Assembly: GCF_023145115.1 (NCBI RefSeq)
Contig: NZ_JAGLEJ010000032.1
Span: 1 to 51,177 of the forward strand
Direction: 5' to 3'
Length of the DNA stretch: 51,177 nucleotides
Origin: Algiphilus sp.
Lineage (GTDB): Bacteria > Pseudomonadota > Gammaproteobacteria > Nevskiales > Nevskiaceae
This document shows, piece after piece, positions 27,004 to 37,305 of this stretch. Each line of letters starts with the position of its first letter. Position 1 is the first letter of the stretch. Below the pieces are notes generated by a model. That model was not told where the DNA came from and did no database searches. It worked only from the letters and a program-made list of their open reading frames with translations. The translations under genes and the position numbers were made by a program.

Positions 27004-27836
27004 TCAGCCGCGCAGCGCGTCCTCCATCAGCGGTGCCGCCTTGACCGCGCGGTCGAGCGCCGCGAGGGTTTCCAGCAGTGCGCCGATGCGATCCAGCGGC
27101 AGCGAATTCGGCCCGTCGCACAGCGCCTCGTCGGGGCGCGGGTGGGTTTCCATGAACAATCCGGAGACGCCCGCGCCCACAGCGGCGCGCGCCAGCACCG
27201 GAATGAATTCGCGCTGGCCGCCGGAGCTGCCGCCCTGCCCGCCGGGGAGCTGCACGCTGTGGGTGCAGTCGAAGACCACCGGTGCGAAGGCGCGCATCGC
27301 GGCCAGGCCGCGCATGTCCGACACCAGATTGTTGTAGCCGAAGGAGAAGCCGCGCTCGCAGAGCAGGAAGCGGTGTTCCGCCACCGCGGTCATCTTGTCG
27401 ATGACCCGGCCCATCTCCCACGGGCTCATGAACTGGCCCTTCTTGACGTTGACGGGGCGGCCGGTGCGCGCGACGCGCTGCATGAAGTTGGTCTGCCGGC
27501 AGAGGAAGGCCGGCGTCTGGATGACGTCGATGACCTCGGCCACCGCCTCCAGCGGCGTGTCCTCGTGCACGTCGGTCAGCACCGGCACGCCGACCTCGGC
27601 CTTGACCTTCTCCATGATGCGCAGGCCTTCCTCCAGACCCGGACCGCGATAGCTCTCGTGCGAAGTGCGGTTGGCCTTGTCGAAGGAGCCCTTGAAGATG
27701 TAGGGAATGCCCAGCCGCTCGGCGATCGGACGGATGGCCGAAGCCACCTCCAGCGCCAGCGCCTCCGATTCCAGCGTGTCCGGACCGGCGATCAGGAAGA
27801 AGGGACGGTCGATGCCGATGTCGTGTCCGCAGAGCC

Positions 27837-27840
<4 letters not shown>
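27004..27840 (-). CDS. kdsA: 3-deoxy-8-phosphooctulonate (KDO-8-P) synthase
   Basis: 278 residues, starting in the ATGA overlap with pyrG. Condenses phosphoenolpyruvate with arabinose 5-phosphate to make the KDO precursor of lipopolysaccharide, showing a Gram-negative envelope. Motifs: IFKGSFDKANRTS, GPGLEEGLRIM, VLTDVHED, FGYNNLVSDMR, DCTHSVQLPGG and the C-terminal ETHPRPDEALCDGPN. At the position where metal-dependent enzymes have Cys (GPC) and metal-independent ones Asn (MN), this protein reads GPDTLES, an Asp; the metal class is therefore unclear. Confidence 0.95.
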
Positions 27841-29519
<1,679 letters not shown>

Positions 29520-29585
29520 GGTCGCGGGGTGCTGGCGGCGTGGGACCCCGATATTGTAGGGGATGCGCCCGACGATCAGGAGTCG

Positions 29586-30647
29586 TCAGGCACTTCCGGC
29601 CGTCGATTCGGTTTCTTGCCCGCCGTCCGCCGGGCCCCGCAGCAGCTCCGCCGGGTGCTCGCCGAGCGCGGGACGCGCCACGCCGCGTTCGCAGACGAAG
29701 GCATCGATCATGGCCGCGGGGGTGACATCGAACACCGGGTTCCAGGCGCGCGTGCCCGCGGGTGCGCTGCGCGTGCCGCCCAGCGTGCAGAGCTCGTCGC
29801 CGTCGCGCTCCTCGATGGGGATGGCGGCGCCGTCCGCGCAATCCGGATCGACCGTGCCGCTCGGCGCCACCACCATGACCCGCGTGCCGAAGGCGCGAGC
29901 GCAGGTGGCGAGCGCGAGTGTGCCGATCTTGTTGGCGGTATCGCCGTTGGCGGCGACACGGTCGGCGCCCACGATCACCCAGTCGAGCCCGCCGCCGGCC
30001 ATCAGCTGCGCCGCCGCGGCGTCCGCGATCATGGTTGCCGGAATACCCTCGGCGGCCAGCTCCCAGGCGGTCAGCCGCGCGCCCTGCAGCCAAGGGCGGG
30101 TTTCGGTGTGGAAGACGGCGCCGAGGCGGCCGGCGCTCCAGGCCGTCCGGATGACGCCCAGCGCCGTGCCGTGGCCGCCGGTAGCGAGCGCGCCGGTATT
30201 GCAGTGGGTCAGCACGCGGGCGCCCGTGCCCAGCATTCCGGCGCCGAGCTCGGCCATGCGCAGGTTCTGCGCAAGGTCTTCGGCGTGAATGGCGCGGGCC
30301 TCCTCCGCGCGAACCGCGGCGTCCACATCGCCGAGCGCGCGCATGCGCGCCAGCGCCCAGTGCAGGTTCACCGCCGTGGGCCGAGAGGCGCGCAGCGTCG
30401 CCTCCGCGATTTCCGGATCGTCCCCCGCAGCGGCCGCCATCGCCATGCCGTAGGCCGCGGCGATGCCGATGGCGGGCGCACCCCGCACCACCATCGCGCG
30501 GATCGCATCGGCGACGGCGGCGGCATCGTGGCAGACCAGCCAGCGTGTCTCGTGCGGCAGCGCGCGCTGGTCGAGCAGATGCAGCACGCCCGCCTCGAAG
30601 CGCACGGCGCGCAGCGCCTCGCCCGGAGATGGGATTGCCTGGCTCAC
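29586..30647 (-). CDS. mtnA: Methylthioribose-1-phosphate isomerase
   Basis: 353 residues from GTG 30647, chosen because a near-perfect AGGAGGT lies at 30651-30657 just upstream; an in-frame ATG 63 bases further up would add residues unlike the family. Converts methylthioribose 1-phosphate to the ribulose form in methionine salvage. Motifs: MVVRGAPAIGIAAAYG, the catalytic cysteine in THCNTGALATGGHGTALG and the aspartate in VGADRVAANGDTANKIGT. Divergent from a methylthioadenosine-deaminase-like gene, so the two probably act in the same salvage route (inference). Confidence 0.95.
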   Translation of the reverse strand: MSQAIPSPGEALRAVRFEAGVLHLLDQRALPHETRWLVCHDAAAVADAIRAMVVRGAPAIGIAAAYGMAMAAAAGDDPEIAEATLRASRPTAVNLHWALARMRALGDVDAAVRAEEARAIHAEDLAQNLRMAELGAGMLGTGARVLTHCNTGALATGGHGTALGVIRTAWSAGRLGAVFHTETRPWLQGARLTAWELAAEGIPATMIADAAAAQLMAGGGLDWVIVGADRVAANGDTANKIGTLALATCARAFGTRVMVVAPSGTVDPDCADGAAIPIEERDGDELCTLGGTRSAPAGTRAWNPVFDVTPAAMIDAFVCERGVARPALGEHPAELLRGPADGGQETESTAGSA

Positions 30648-30768
30648 GGTACCTCCTCGCACGGATGGCCGGCGAACGCGAGCGCCGAACCGGGACAGTC
30701 CGCGCGGCATCGCCGCCGAACCGGCATTCTACGCGCCTGTCACCCGGTACCCGCGGAGCTTCCCCGCC

Positions 30769-32112
30769 ATGCAGGACATCGATCTGCTCGTCCAGCCGCG
30801 CTGGCTGATTCCCGTCCAGCCCGAGGGCCTCGTGCTGGAGCACCACGCCATGGCCGTGCGCGACGGCCGCATCGTGGCGGTACTGCCCGCCGACGAGGCG
30901 GTGCGCCAGTACCGGCCGGCGCAGTCGGTCGAGCTGCCCGACCATGCGCTCCTTCCGGGCTTCGTCAATCTGCACACGCACGCCGCCATGTCGCTGATGC
31001 GGGGGCTGGCGGACGATCTGCCGCTGATGCGCTGGCTCAACGAGCACATCTGGCCGGCCGAGGCGGCCGCGGTCAGCGAGGCCTACGTCGCGGACGGTAC
31101 CCGCCTCGCCTGCGCCGAGTTCATCCGCAGCGGCCAGACCTGCTTCAACGACATGTACTTCTTCCCCGAAACCGCCGCGGACGTCATCAACGAGACCGGC
31201 ATGCGCGCCGGACTCGGCCTGATCGTCATCGACTTTCCGACGGTCTACGCCAGCGACGCCGACGACTATCTGCACAAGGCGCTGGCCGCGCACGACCGGC
31301 TCAAGGGCGCGCCCCACATCCACCCGGTCCTCGCCCCGCACGGTCCCTACACGGTCTCGGATGCACCGCTGCGCAAGCTGCGTGCCTACGCCAACGAGCT
31401 CGGGCTGCCCATCCACATGCACGTGCACGAGACCGCCGACGAGGTGCAGGGCCAGCTCGCCGCTACCGGCCAGCGGCCGCTGGAACGGCTTGAGGCGCTC
31501 GATCTGCTCGACAGCGACTTCATCGCCGTCCACATGACCCAGCTCACCGACGACGAGATCGCACGCGTCGCGCGCTACGGGATGCACGTCGCCCATTGCC
31601 CGCAGTCCAACCTCAAGCTGGCGAGCGGCTTCTGCCCGGTCGCGAAGCTGCTCGATGCGGGCGTCAATGTCGGCATCGGCACCGACGGCGCCGCCAGCAA
31701 CAACGATCTCGATCTGCTCGACGAGATGCGCACCGCCGCCATGCTGGCGAAGGCGGTCGCCGGCCAGCCATCCGCGGTGGCAGCACCGCGCGCGCTCACC
31801 ATGGCGACGATGGGGGGTGCCCGCGCGCTCGGCATCGCCGACGAGATCGGATCGCTGGAGGCCGGAAAGGCCGCCGACTTCATCGCCATCGACCTGTCCG
31901 ACATCTCCACCCAACCCGTCTACAATCCGATCGCGCAGATCGTCTACAGCGCCGCGCGGCATCAGATCACCGACACCTTCGTGGGTGGCCGGGCGCTGAT
32001 GCGGCGCCGCCAGCTGCTCACCGTCGACGGTGATGCAGCCGTCGCCAGCGCAGCCCGCTGGCAGGAGACATTGCGCACCTTCATGGCCCACGACAGGCGC
32101 GACACCGCATGA
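30769..32112 (+). CDS. TRZ/ATZ-family amidohydrolase, probable methylthioadenosine/S-adenosylhomocysteine deaminase
   Basis: 447 residues from MQDIDLLVQPRWLIPV; the frame is open upstream but without family sequence. A zinc amidohydrolase barrel: NLHTHAAMSLMRG (metal His pair), HVHET, VAHCPQSNLKLASG and the metal Asp in GTDGAASNNDLDLL. Relatives of this subgroup deaminate 5'-methylthioadenosine or S-adenosylhomocysteine. The divergent mtnA and the downstream SAM-dependent methyltransferase ubiG, which produces S-adenosylhomocysteine, both fit that substrate. The ubiG start overlaps its stop (ATGA). Confidence 0.88.
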   Translation: MQDIDLLVQPRWLIPVQPEGLVLEHHAMAVRDGRIVAVLPADEAVRQYRPAQSVELPDHALLPGFVNLHTHAAMSLMRGLADDLPLMRWLNEHIWPAEAAAVSEAYVADGTRLACAEFIRSGQTCFNDMYFFPETAADVINETGMRAGLGLIVIDFPTVYASDADDYLHKALAAHDRLKGAPHIHPVLAPHGPYTVSDAPLRKLRAYANELGLPIHMHVHETADEVQGQLAATGQRPLERLEALDLLDSDFIAVHMTQLTDDEIARVARYGMHVAHCPQSNLKLASGFCPVAKLLDAGVNVGIGTDGAASNNDLDLLDEMRTAAMLAKAVAGQPSAVAAPRALTMATMGGARALGIADEIGSLEAGKAADFIAIDLSDISTQPVYNPIAQIVYSAARHQITDTFVGGRALMRRRQLLTVDGDAAVASAARWQETLRTFMAHDRRDTA

Positions 32113-32810
32113 GCAACGCCGACAGCTCCGAGCTTGCCCGCTTCGACAGCATCGCCGCCCAGTGGTGGGATCCGCGCGGCCCGATGGCTGCGCTGCACCA
32201 CATCAACCCGGTCCGCCTGCGCTACATCGCGCAGCGCTGCGGCGGCCTCGACGGCCTGCGCATGCTGGACGTGGGCTGTGGCGCGGGCCTGCTCTCGGAG
32301 GCCCTCTGCGGCGCCGGCGCGACCGTGACCGGCATCGATCTCGCCGAGGAGGCCCTGGGCGCGGCCCGCGCGCACGCGGAAGCGAGCCGGCTCGACATCG
32401 ACTATCGACAGCTCGCCGCCGAATCGCTCGCCGCGGAGATGCCCGGTGGCTTCGACGCCGTGTGCTGCCTCGAGATGCTGGAACACGTGCCCGACCCCGA
32501 AGCGGTGGTCGCCGCCTGCGCCCGTCTGGTGCGCCCGGGCGGCGACATCGTGTTCAGCACCATCAACCGCAGTCCCAAGGCCTTCGCGCTGGCCATCGTG
32601 GCGGCCGAGCAGGTGCTGCGCCTGGTACCGCCCGGCACCCACGACTACGCCAAGCTGATCCGGCCATCCGAGCTGTGCGAATGGATCCGCGCCGCGGGGC
32701 TCGAGGTGGTGGACACGCGCGGGCTGCACTACAACCCGATACTGCGCAGCGGCCGCATGGTGCGCGATGTCTCGGTGAACTACTTCGTCCACGCCCGGCG
32801 CCCATCGTGA
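32109..32810 (+). CDS. ubiG: Ubiquinone biosynthesis O-methyltransferase UbiG
   Basis: 233 residues, ATGA overlap with the amidohydrolase. Performs both O-methylations in ubiquinone synthesis. N-terminal FDSIAAQWWDPRGPMAALHHINPVR cut at its core (AQWWDPRGPM, LHHINP) is a UbiG hallmark. The SAM-binding site is MLDVGCGAGLLSEAL, followed by TGIDLAEEALGAA and CLEMLEHVPDP. The C-terminus GLHYNPI and VNYFVHARRP also fit. Cytoplasmic, loosely membrane-associated in relatives. Implies an aerobic respiratory organism using ubiquinone. Confidence 0.97.
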   Translation: MSNADSSELARFDSIAAQWWDPRGPMAALHHINPVRLRYIAQRCGGLDGLRMLDVGCGAGLLSEALCGAGATVTGIDLAEEALGAARAHAEASRLDIDYRQLAAESLAAEMPGGFDAVCCLEMLEHVPDPEAVVAACARLVRPGGDIVFSTINRSPKAFALAIVAAEQVLRLVPPGTHDYAKLIRPSELCEWIRAAGLEVVDTRGLHYNPILRSGRMVRDVSVNYFVHARRPS

Positions 32811-33472
32811 CCGCTCCCGCCTGCCTGCTCTTCGACCTCGACGGCACGCTCGCCGACACTGCGCCCGAACTGGCCGCCGCGGTCAATGCGCTCCGCGCGG
32901 AGCACGGGCTGGCTGCCCTGCCCTTCGATCAGCTCCGCCCGGTCTGCTCGCAGGGCGCCCGCGGCCTGGTCGGTCGCGCCTTCGGCGTGATGCCCGAGGA
33001 CGACCGCTTCCCGGCCCTGCGCGACGCCTTCCTGGCGCACTACGGCGCCGGGCATGTGCGCAACTCCCGGCCCTTTGCGGGGGTACCCGAGATGCTCGAC
33101 GCCATCCAGCGTCAGGGCGCACTGTGGGGCATCGTCACCAACAAGCCGCGGGCCTACGCCGAGCCGCTGGTCGCCGCCCTGGGATGGGATGACGATGCGG
33201 CGGTGATGATCGCCGGCGATGACGCCGCCCGCGCCAAGCCCGCCCCCGACCCGCTGCTGCTCGCCTGCGAGTCGCTCGCGCTCGCGCCGGCACAGTGCCA
33301 CTACATCGGTGACGACCCGCGCGACATCGTGGCGGCGCGCGCAGCGGGCATGCCCTGCACGGCGGTGTCGTGGGGTTACATCGACGAGAGTCCCGACATC
33401 GGCACCTGGGGCGCCGACGCGATCCGTCACGCACCGGCCGAGATCGCGGCCTGCCTGCTGCCGGCGGCGTGA
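32807..33472 (+). CDS. gph: HAD phosphatase, phosphoglycolate phosphatase/MupP type
   Basis: 221 residues from a GTG overlapping the ubiG stop. HAD motifs in order: nucleophile Asp in LLFDLDGTLADT, Thr in IVTNKPRAY, Lys in KPAPDPLLLACE and Asp pair in YIGDDPRDIVAA, with the small helical cap of the Gph group. It dephosphorylates 2-phosphoglycolate or, as shown for Pseudomonas MupP in the same ubiG-yciK context, MurNAc 6-phosphate in cell wall recycling. The neighbourhood favours the MupP role; sequence by eye cannot decide. Confidence 0.85.
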   Translation: MTAPACLLFDLDGTLADTAPELAAAVNALRAEHGLAALPFDQLRPVCSQGARGLVGRAFGVMPEDDRFPALRDAFLAHYGAGHVRNSRPFAGVPEMLDAIQRQGALWGIVTNKPRAYAEPLVAALGWDDDAAVMIAGDDAARAKPAPDPLLLACESLALAPAQCHYIGDDPRDIVAARAAGMPCTAVSWGYIDESPDIGTWGADAIRHAPAEIAACLLPAA

Positions 33473-34209
33473 CCGCGGCCCGGGACGCATTCGACGCGCT
33501 GCGCGCGCCGCTGGTCGGCGCCCGGCTGCTGCTCACCGAGCAGCACCTCTGGGGGCCGGCGGCCCTGCCGGTGTTCCTGGGCCTGCTGTGGTCGGCGCTG
33601 TCGCTCGGACTCGCCGCCGCGACCGGCACCGCCGGCTCCCTGCTGGTCATCATCCTGTCCTTCACGCTGGCGGCCGCGCTGATCGGCGCGATCGTCCTGG
33701 TCCACCTGCTGCTCGCGCTGTGCGCGCCGCTGTTCGACTGGCTGTCCGAGCGCACCGAGACCGTGATCGGCGCGCGCGTTGCGCCCAGCGGCGATTCCTG
33801 GCTCACGCGCTCGCTCCGCGCCACCGCCATCGGCTTCCGGCTGCTGGTGCTGAAGCTGGCGCTGCTGCTGGTGATCCTGGTGGTGAGCTTCATGCCCCCG
33901 ATCGGCACGGTCCTGAGCTGGGTGCTGATCGGCTTCACGCTGTCGGTCGACTTCCTCGACTATCCGATGACCCGCCGACGCTGGAGCGCGCCGCACAAGC
34001 GCGCCTGGCTGGGACGGCACTGGGCGGCGGTTGTGGTGTTCTCGCTGCTCATCTACCTGCTCCTGATCCTGCCCGGCGCGGGCGGCCTGCTGCTGGCCCC
34101 GAGCATCATCGGTGGCACCTGGCTGGTCTGCACGCGTGACCGCACTCCCTTCGCTGACGCCCCACCGACCAACGATGAGCCGAGCCCTCCCGAACCCGCT
34201 GCCGTCTGA
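33469..34209 (+). CDS. EI24/CysZ-like integral membrane protein
   Basis: 246 residues, GTG start overlapping the gph stop. Four or so membrane segments: WGPAALPVFLGLLWSALSLG region, LLVIILSFTLAAALIGAIVL, LVLKLALLLVILVVSF and VVVFSLLIYLLLILPGAGG. The segment FLDYPMTRRRW and the gapped DWLSERTE are characteristic of EI24-domain proteins, which include the sulfate transporter CysZ. No sulfate assimilation genes are near, so transport substrate is unknown. Its end overlaps the next gene by 35 bases in another frame. Confidence 0.75.
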   Translation: MTAARDAFDALRAPLVGARLLLTEQHLWGPAALPVFLGLLWSALSLGLAAATGTAGSLLVIILSFTLAAALIGAIVLVHLLLALCAPLFDWLSERTETVIGARVAPSGDSWLTRSLRATAIGFRLLVLKLALLLVILVVSFMPPIGTVLSWVLIGFTLSVDFLDYPMTRRRWSAPHKRAWLGRHWAAVVVFSLLIYLLLILPGAGGLLLAPSIIGGTWLVCTRDRTPFADAPPTNDEPSPPEPAAV

Positions 34210-34951
34210 CGCCCTGCGCGGACGCGTCCTCCTGATCACCGGTGCCGGCGCCGGCCTCGGCCGCGCCACGGCGCTGCGCTGCGCGCGCGCCGGCGCCACC
34301 GTGGTCCTGCTGGGGCGCACCATCGCCAAGCTCGAGGCCACCTTCGACGCCATCCTGGCGCTCGGCGACGTGCCCGAACCCGCGATCTACCCGATGGATC
34401 TCGCCGGCGCCAGCGACCGCGACATGCATGAGTGCATCGACCGCATCGTGGAGAGCTGCGGCGGGCTGCACGGCATCGTGCACGCAGCCGCGCACTGGCA
34501 GGATTTCCGCCCCATGCAGGATGTGCTGGCCTCCGACTGGGCCGGCACGCTGGCCACCAATCTGAACGCGCCGTGGGCGCTCACGCGGGTCGCGCTGGAG
34601 ACCCTCAAGACGGCGGATGACGGCTGCGTGGTGTTCTGCGATTGCGAACCCGCACAGCAGGGCCGGGCCTTCTTCGGGGCCTACGGTGTCGCCAAGGCCG
34701 CGCTCCGCGAGATGGTTGCGGCGTGGACCGCCGAGCAGCCCGGCGTGCGCATGCACCTGTTCGACCCGGGCCCGATGCGCACGACCATGCGGCTGCTCGG
34801 CTACCCGGGCGCACCGCCCGAGACCTACCCGCCGCCGGAATCGGCGGCCGAGGTGCTCAGCGCCCTCTTCGACCCCGCCCTCGGGGCGGATGCGGACCGG
34901 GCCGGCCAGCTTTGCTGGTCGGCAGCCCCACCGCCTGAAGCAGCGCATTGA
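34175..34951 (+). CDS. Short-chain dehydrogenase/reductase, YciK type
   Basis: 258 residues from MSRALPNPLPSDALRGRVLL. Classical SDR: cofactor loop LITGAGAGLGRATAL, NNAG-like position reading HAAAHWQ, and the catalytic YxxxK in AYGVAKAAL. YciK proteins are found beside ubiG/gph in gammaproteobacteria; their physiological substrate is not established. The classical catalytic serine is replaced in VVFCDCEPAQQG, as often seen in this group. Its 3' end overlaps the convergent rluB gene by 95 bp. Confidence 0.87.
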   Translation: MSRALPNPLPSDALRGRVLLITGAGAGLGRATALRCARAGATVVLLGRTIAKLEATFDAILALGDVPEPAIYPMDLAGASDRDMHECIDRIVESCGGLHGIVHAAAHWQDFRPMQDVLASDWAGTLATNLNAPWALTRVALETLKTADDGCVVFCDCEPAQQGRAFFGAYGVAKAALREMVAAWTAEQPGVRMHLFDPGPMRTTMRLLGYPGAPPETYPPPESAAEVLSALFDPALGADADRAGQLCWSAAPPPEAAH

Positions 34952-35675
34952 CCTCCGCCGGCGTCGCCTCGCGATAGCCCGACGAGCGGATGCCGCGCCC
35001 CAGCGCGACGGGACCGAACCCGACCCGGATGAGCCGCGCGACCTCGCAGCCCTGGGATTCCCACATCCGGCGCACCAGCCGGTTGCGGCCCTCGTGCAGC
35101 GAGACCTCGAACCACTGGTTGGTGCTGCCGCTCTCGCCCGGCGGTGCGCCGATCGCGGCCAGCGAATCGAAGCGCCCCGGGCCGTCGTCGAGCTCGACGC
35201 CGTCACGGAGTCGCTGGCACATCGCGTCGTCGACCGTGCCGTGCACGCGGACCGCGTAGTAGCGGGCAAGCCCGTAGCGCGGATGCATGAGCCGGTTGGC
35301 GAGCTCGCCGTTGTTGGTGAACATCAGCAGGCCCGAGGTATTGATGTCGAGGCGCCCGACCGCAATCCAGCGCCCGGTATCGAGCTTCGGCAGACGCCGG
35401 AACACGGTCCGGCGCCCCTCGGGATCCGACTCGGTGACCAGCTCGCCGACGCGCTTCTTGTAGAGCAGCACCCGCGTCGCGGCCTTGCCGTCCCCCGGGC
35501 GCGGACGCCGGAGGGCGCGCCCGTCCACCTGGATGCGGTCCTCGGGGCCAACCTGCGTGCCGGGCACGGCGGTCTCGCCGTTGACCGTGACGCGACCGGC
35601 CACGATCCAGGCATCGGCCTCGCGGCGGGACGCAATGCCGGCCTCGGCGAGCACCTTCTGCAGACGCTGCTTCAA
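34857..35675 (-). CDS. rluB: 23S rRNA pseudouridine synthase RluB
   Basis: 272 residues. TTG start overlapping the scpB stop (TTGA); MKQRLQKVLAEAGIASRREAD is the right N-terminus. Isomerises a uridine in helix 89-93 region of 23S rRNA (U2605 in E. coli). An S4 RNA-binding domain occupies about residues 1-60; the catalytic Asp is in VGRLDINTSGLLMFTNNGE. LHEGRNRLVRRMW and IRVGFGPVALG support RluB over RsuA. The C-terminal basic, Gly/Pro/Arg-rich tail is encoded in the part that overlaps the convergent SDR gene. Confidence 0.94.
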   Translation of the reverse strand: MKQRLQKVLAEAGIASRREADAWIVAGRVTVNGETAVPGTQVGPEDRIQVDGRALRRPRPGDGKAATRVLLYKKRVGELVTESDPEGRRTVFRRLPKLDTGRWIAVGRLDINTSGLLMFTNNGELANRLMHPRYGLARYYAVRVHGTVDDAMCQRLRDGVELDDGPGRFDSLAAIGAPPGESGSTNQWFEVSLHEGRNRLVRRMWESQGCEVARLIRVGFGPVALGRGIRSSGYREATPAEVNALLQAVGLPTSKAGRPGPHPPRGRGRRGR

Positions 35676-36457
35676 TGCAGACGCTCGGGGCCGGGGCTCG
35701 CGCCGTCCGCATCCGGTGCGGCCGCGCCCGCGTCGTCGTCCGCGTCGAGCGGGTCACCGGATGACGACGCATCGTCATCGATGGCCGCACCCTCGCCATC
35801 GTCATCGGCCGCGGGTGCATCCAGGCTGATGCCGCGCTTCTCCGCCAGCCGCGCCAGCGCGGCTTCCAGCTGCTCGGGGTCCTTGATCTCGGGCAGCGAC
35901 GGCAGCTCGTCGAGGCTCCTGAGCCCGAGATCGTCGAGCAGCTGCGACGTCGTGATGAGCAGGGCCGGCCGCCCCGGCACTTCGCGCACACCGGCCTCCC
36001 GCACCCAGCCGCGCTCGCCCAGGGTGCGGAGGATGTTCGCCGACACGGTGACGCCGCGGATCTCCTCGATGTCCGAACGCGTCACCGGCTGGCGGTAGCA
36101 GATGATGGCGAGCGTCTCGAGCAGCGCGCGGGACAGCTTGGGCGGCTTCTCCTGCCAGAGGCGGTGCACCCAGGCGGCATAGTCGTCGACGACGCTGATG
36201 CGCCAGCCGCTGGCGACCTCGGTCAGCGCCAGCGCGGTGCCTTCGTAGCGCCGCTGCAGCCGCTCCAGCGCCGCGCGCAGCGCCTTGCGATCGCCGGCGC
36301 CGTCCTCGGCCAGCAGACTCTGCAGCGCGTTCAGCGACAGGGGCTGATCGGATGCCAGCAGCAATGCCTCGAGGATGTTCTCGAGATCGGACGCGGCTTC
36401 CGCGGCGGAATCGGGCACGCCATCGGGCGCGCTATCGGGGGTCGGCTCCTCGCTCAC
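35672..36457 (-). CDS. scpB: Segregation and condensation protein ScpB
   Basis: 261 residues, GTG start overlapping the scpA stop. Kleisin-associated winged-helix protein of the SMC-ScpAB condensin that compacts and segregates the chromosome. Core motifs: NILEALLLASDQPLSLNALQ, RALLETLAIICYRQPVTRSDIEEIRGV and ILRTLGERGWV. The C-terminal 60 residues are an acidic Asp/Ala/Gly tail without fold, longer than in most relatives. The smc gene is not in this window. Confidence 0.95.
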   Translation of the reverse strand: MSEEPTPDSAPDGVPDSAAEAASDLENILEALLLASDQPLSLNALQSLLAEDGAGDRKALRAALERLQRRYEGTALALTEVASGWRISVVDDYAAWVHRLWQEKPPKLSRALLETLAIICYRQPVTRSDIEEIRGVTVSANILRTLGERGWVREAGVREVPGRPALLITTSQLLDDLGLRSLDELPSLPEIKDPEQLEAALARLAEKRGISLDAPAADDDGEGAAIDDDASSSGDPLDADDDAGAAAPDADGASPGPERLH

Positions 36458-37305
36458 GAAACCTCCGCGGACTGCTGAGTGGATTCGGCAGCGCCGATGA
36501 AGAGCGGGCCGAAGGCCTCGCGCTGATCGACCGCGATCAGCTCGCCCTTGCAGAGCTCGAGAATGGCCAGCACCGACACCACCACGCCGTCGCGGCCCTC
36601 GCTGGGGTCGAGGAGCTGCTCGAAGCGCATGCGGCGGGTTCCCCGCAGCCGATCCAGGATACGCCCCATGCGCTCGCGCACCGAGAGGGGCTCGTGACTG
36701 ACTTCGTGGGCGCCGCGCAGCTCCGCGCGCGACAGCGCGTCCGCGAGCGCGCCCAGCAGGCCGCGCAGGGTCGGCACCGGCAGCGCCAGCGCCGGCGGCT
36801 GCGCGGTGGGGCGCGCCTGGGCGGCATGCATCTCGCGGCCCATGCGCGGCAGCCCGTCGATCTGCTCGGCGGCGGTCTTGAAGCGCTCGTACTCCTGCAG
36901 ACGGCGGATCAGCGCCATGCGCGGGTCCTCGTCGTCCTCTTCCTCGGCTGCAGCCGGGCGCGGCAGCAGCACCCGCGACTTGATCTCGGCGAGCCAGGCG
37001 GCCATGAGCAGATACTCCGCCGCCATCTCAAGGCGCAGGCGCTGCATCAGCGCGATGTACTCGAGGTACTGGCGCGTGATCTGCAGGATCGGAATCTCGC
37101 GGACGTCGAGGTTCTGTCTGCGGATGAGATACAGCAGCAGGTCGAGCGGACCCTCGAAGGCCTCGAGGAAGACCTCGAGCGCATCGGGCGGAATATAGAG
37201 ATCATCGGGCAGCTGGGCGAGCGGCTCACCGTTGACGCGCACCCGCGCCAGCACCGGCGCGGCATCGGCCTGCACCGTCTCGGCAGCGGGTGCGGTCTCG
37301 TTCAT
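36454..37305 (-). CDS. scpA: Segregation and condensation protein ScpA (kleisin)
   Basis: 283 residues; ATG overlaps the trpS stop. Bridges the SMC heads in the condensin complex. Typical sequence: FEGPLDLLLYLIRRQNLDVREIPI (cut at FEGPLDLLLYLIRRQ), ITRQYLEYI, AAEYLLMAAWLAEIKSRVLLP cut at EYLLMAAWLAEIKSR, and the C-terminal winged helix (VVSVLAILELCKGELIAVDQ). The acidic EEEDDEDPR segment follows the kleisin N-domain as usual. Co-transcribed with scpB and trpS. Confidence 0.95.
   Translation of the reverse strand: MNETAPAAETVQADAAPVLARVRVNGEPLAQLPDDLYIPPDALEVFLEAFEGPLDLLLYLIRRQNLDVREIPILQITRQYLEYIALMQRLRLEMAAEYLLMAAWLAEIKSRVLLPRPAAAEEEDDEDPRMALIRRLQEYERFKTAAEQIDGLPRMGREMHAAQARPTAQPPALALPVPTLRGLLGALADALSRAELRGAHEVSHEPLSVRERMGRILDRLRGTRRMRFEQLLDPSEGRDGVVVSVLAILELCKGELIAVDQREAFGPLFIGAAESTQQSAEVS

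Noticed and set aside
24866..27337. An 823-codon open frame on plus opposite ispD, ftsB and eno
   Set aside because: Antisense of three recognised genes; no motif or plausible start.
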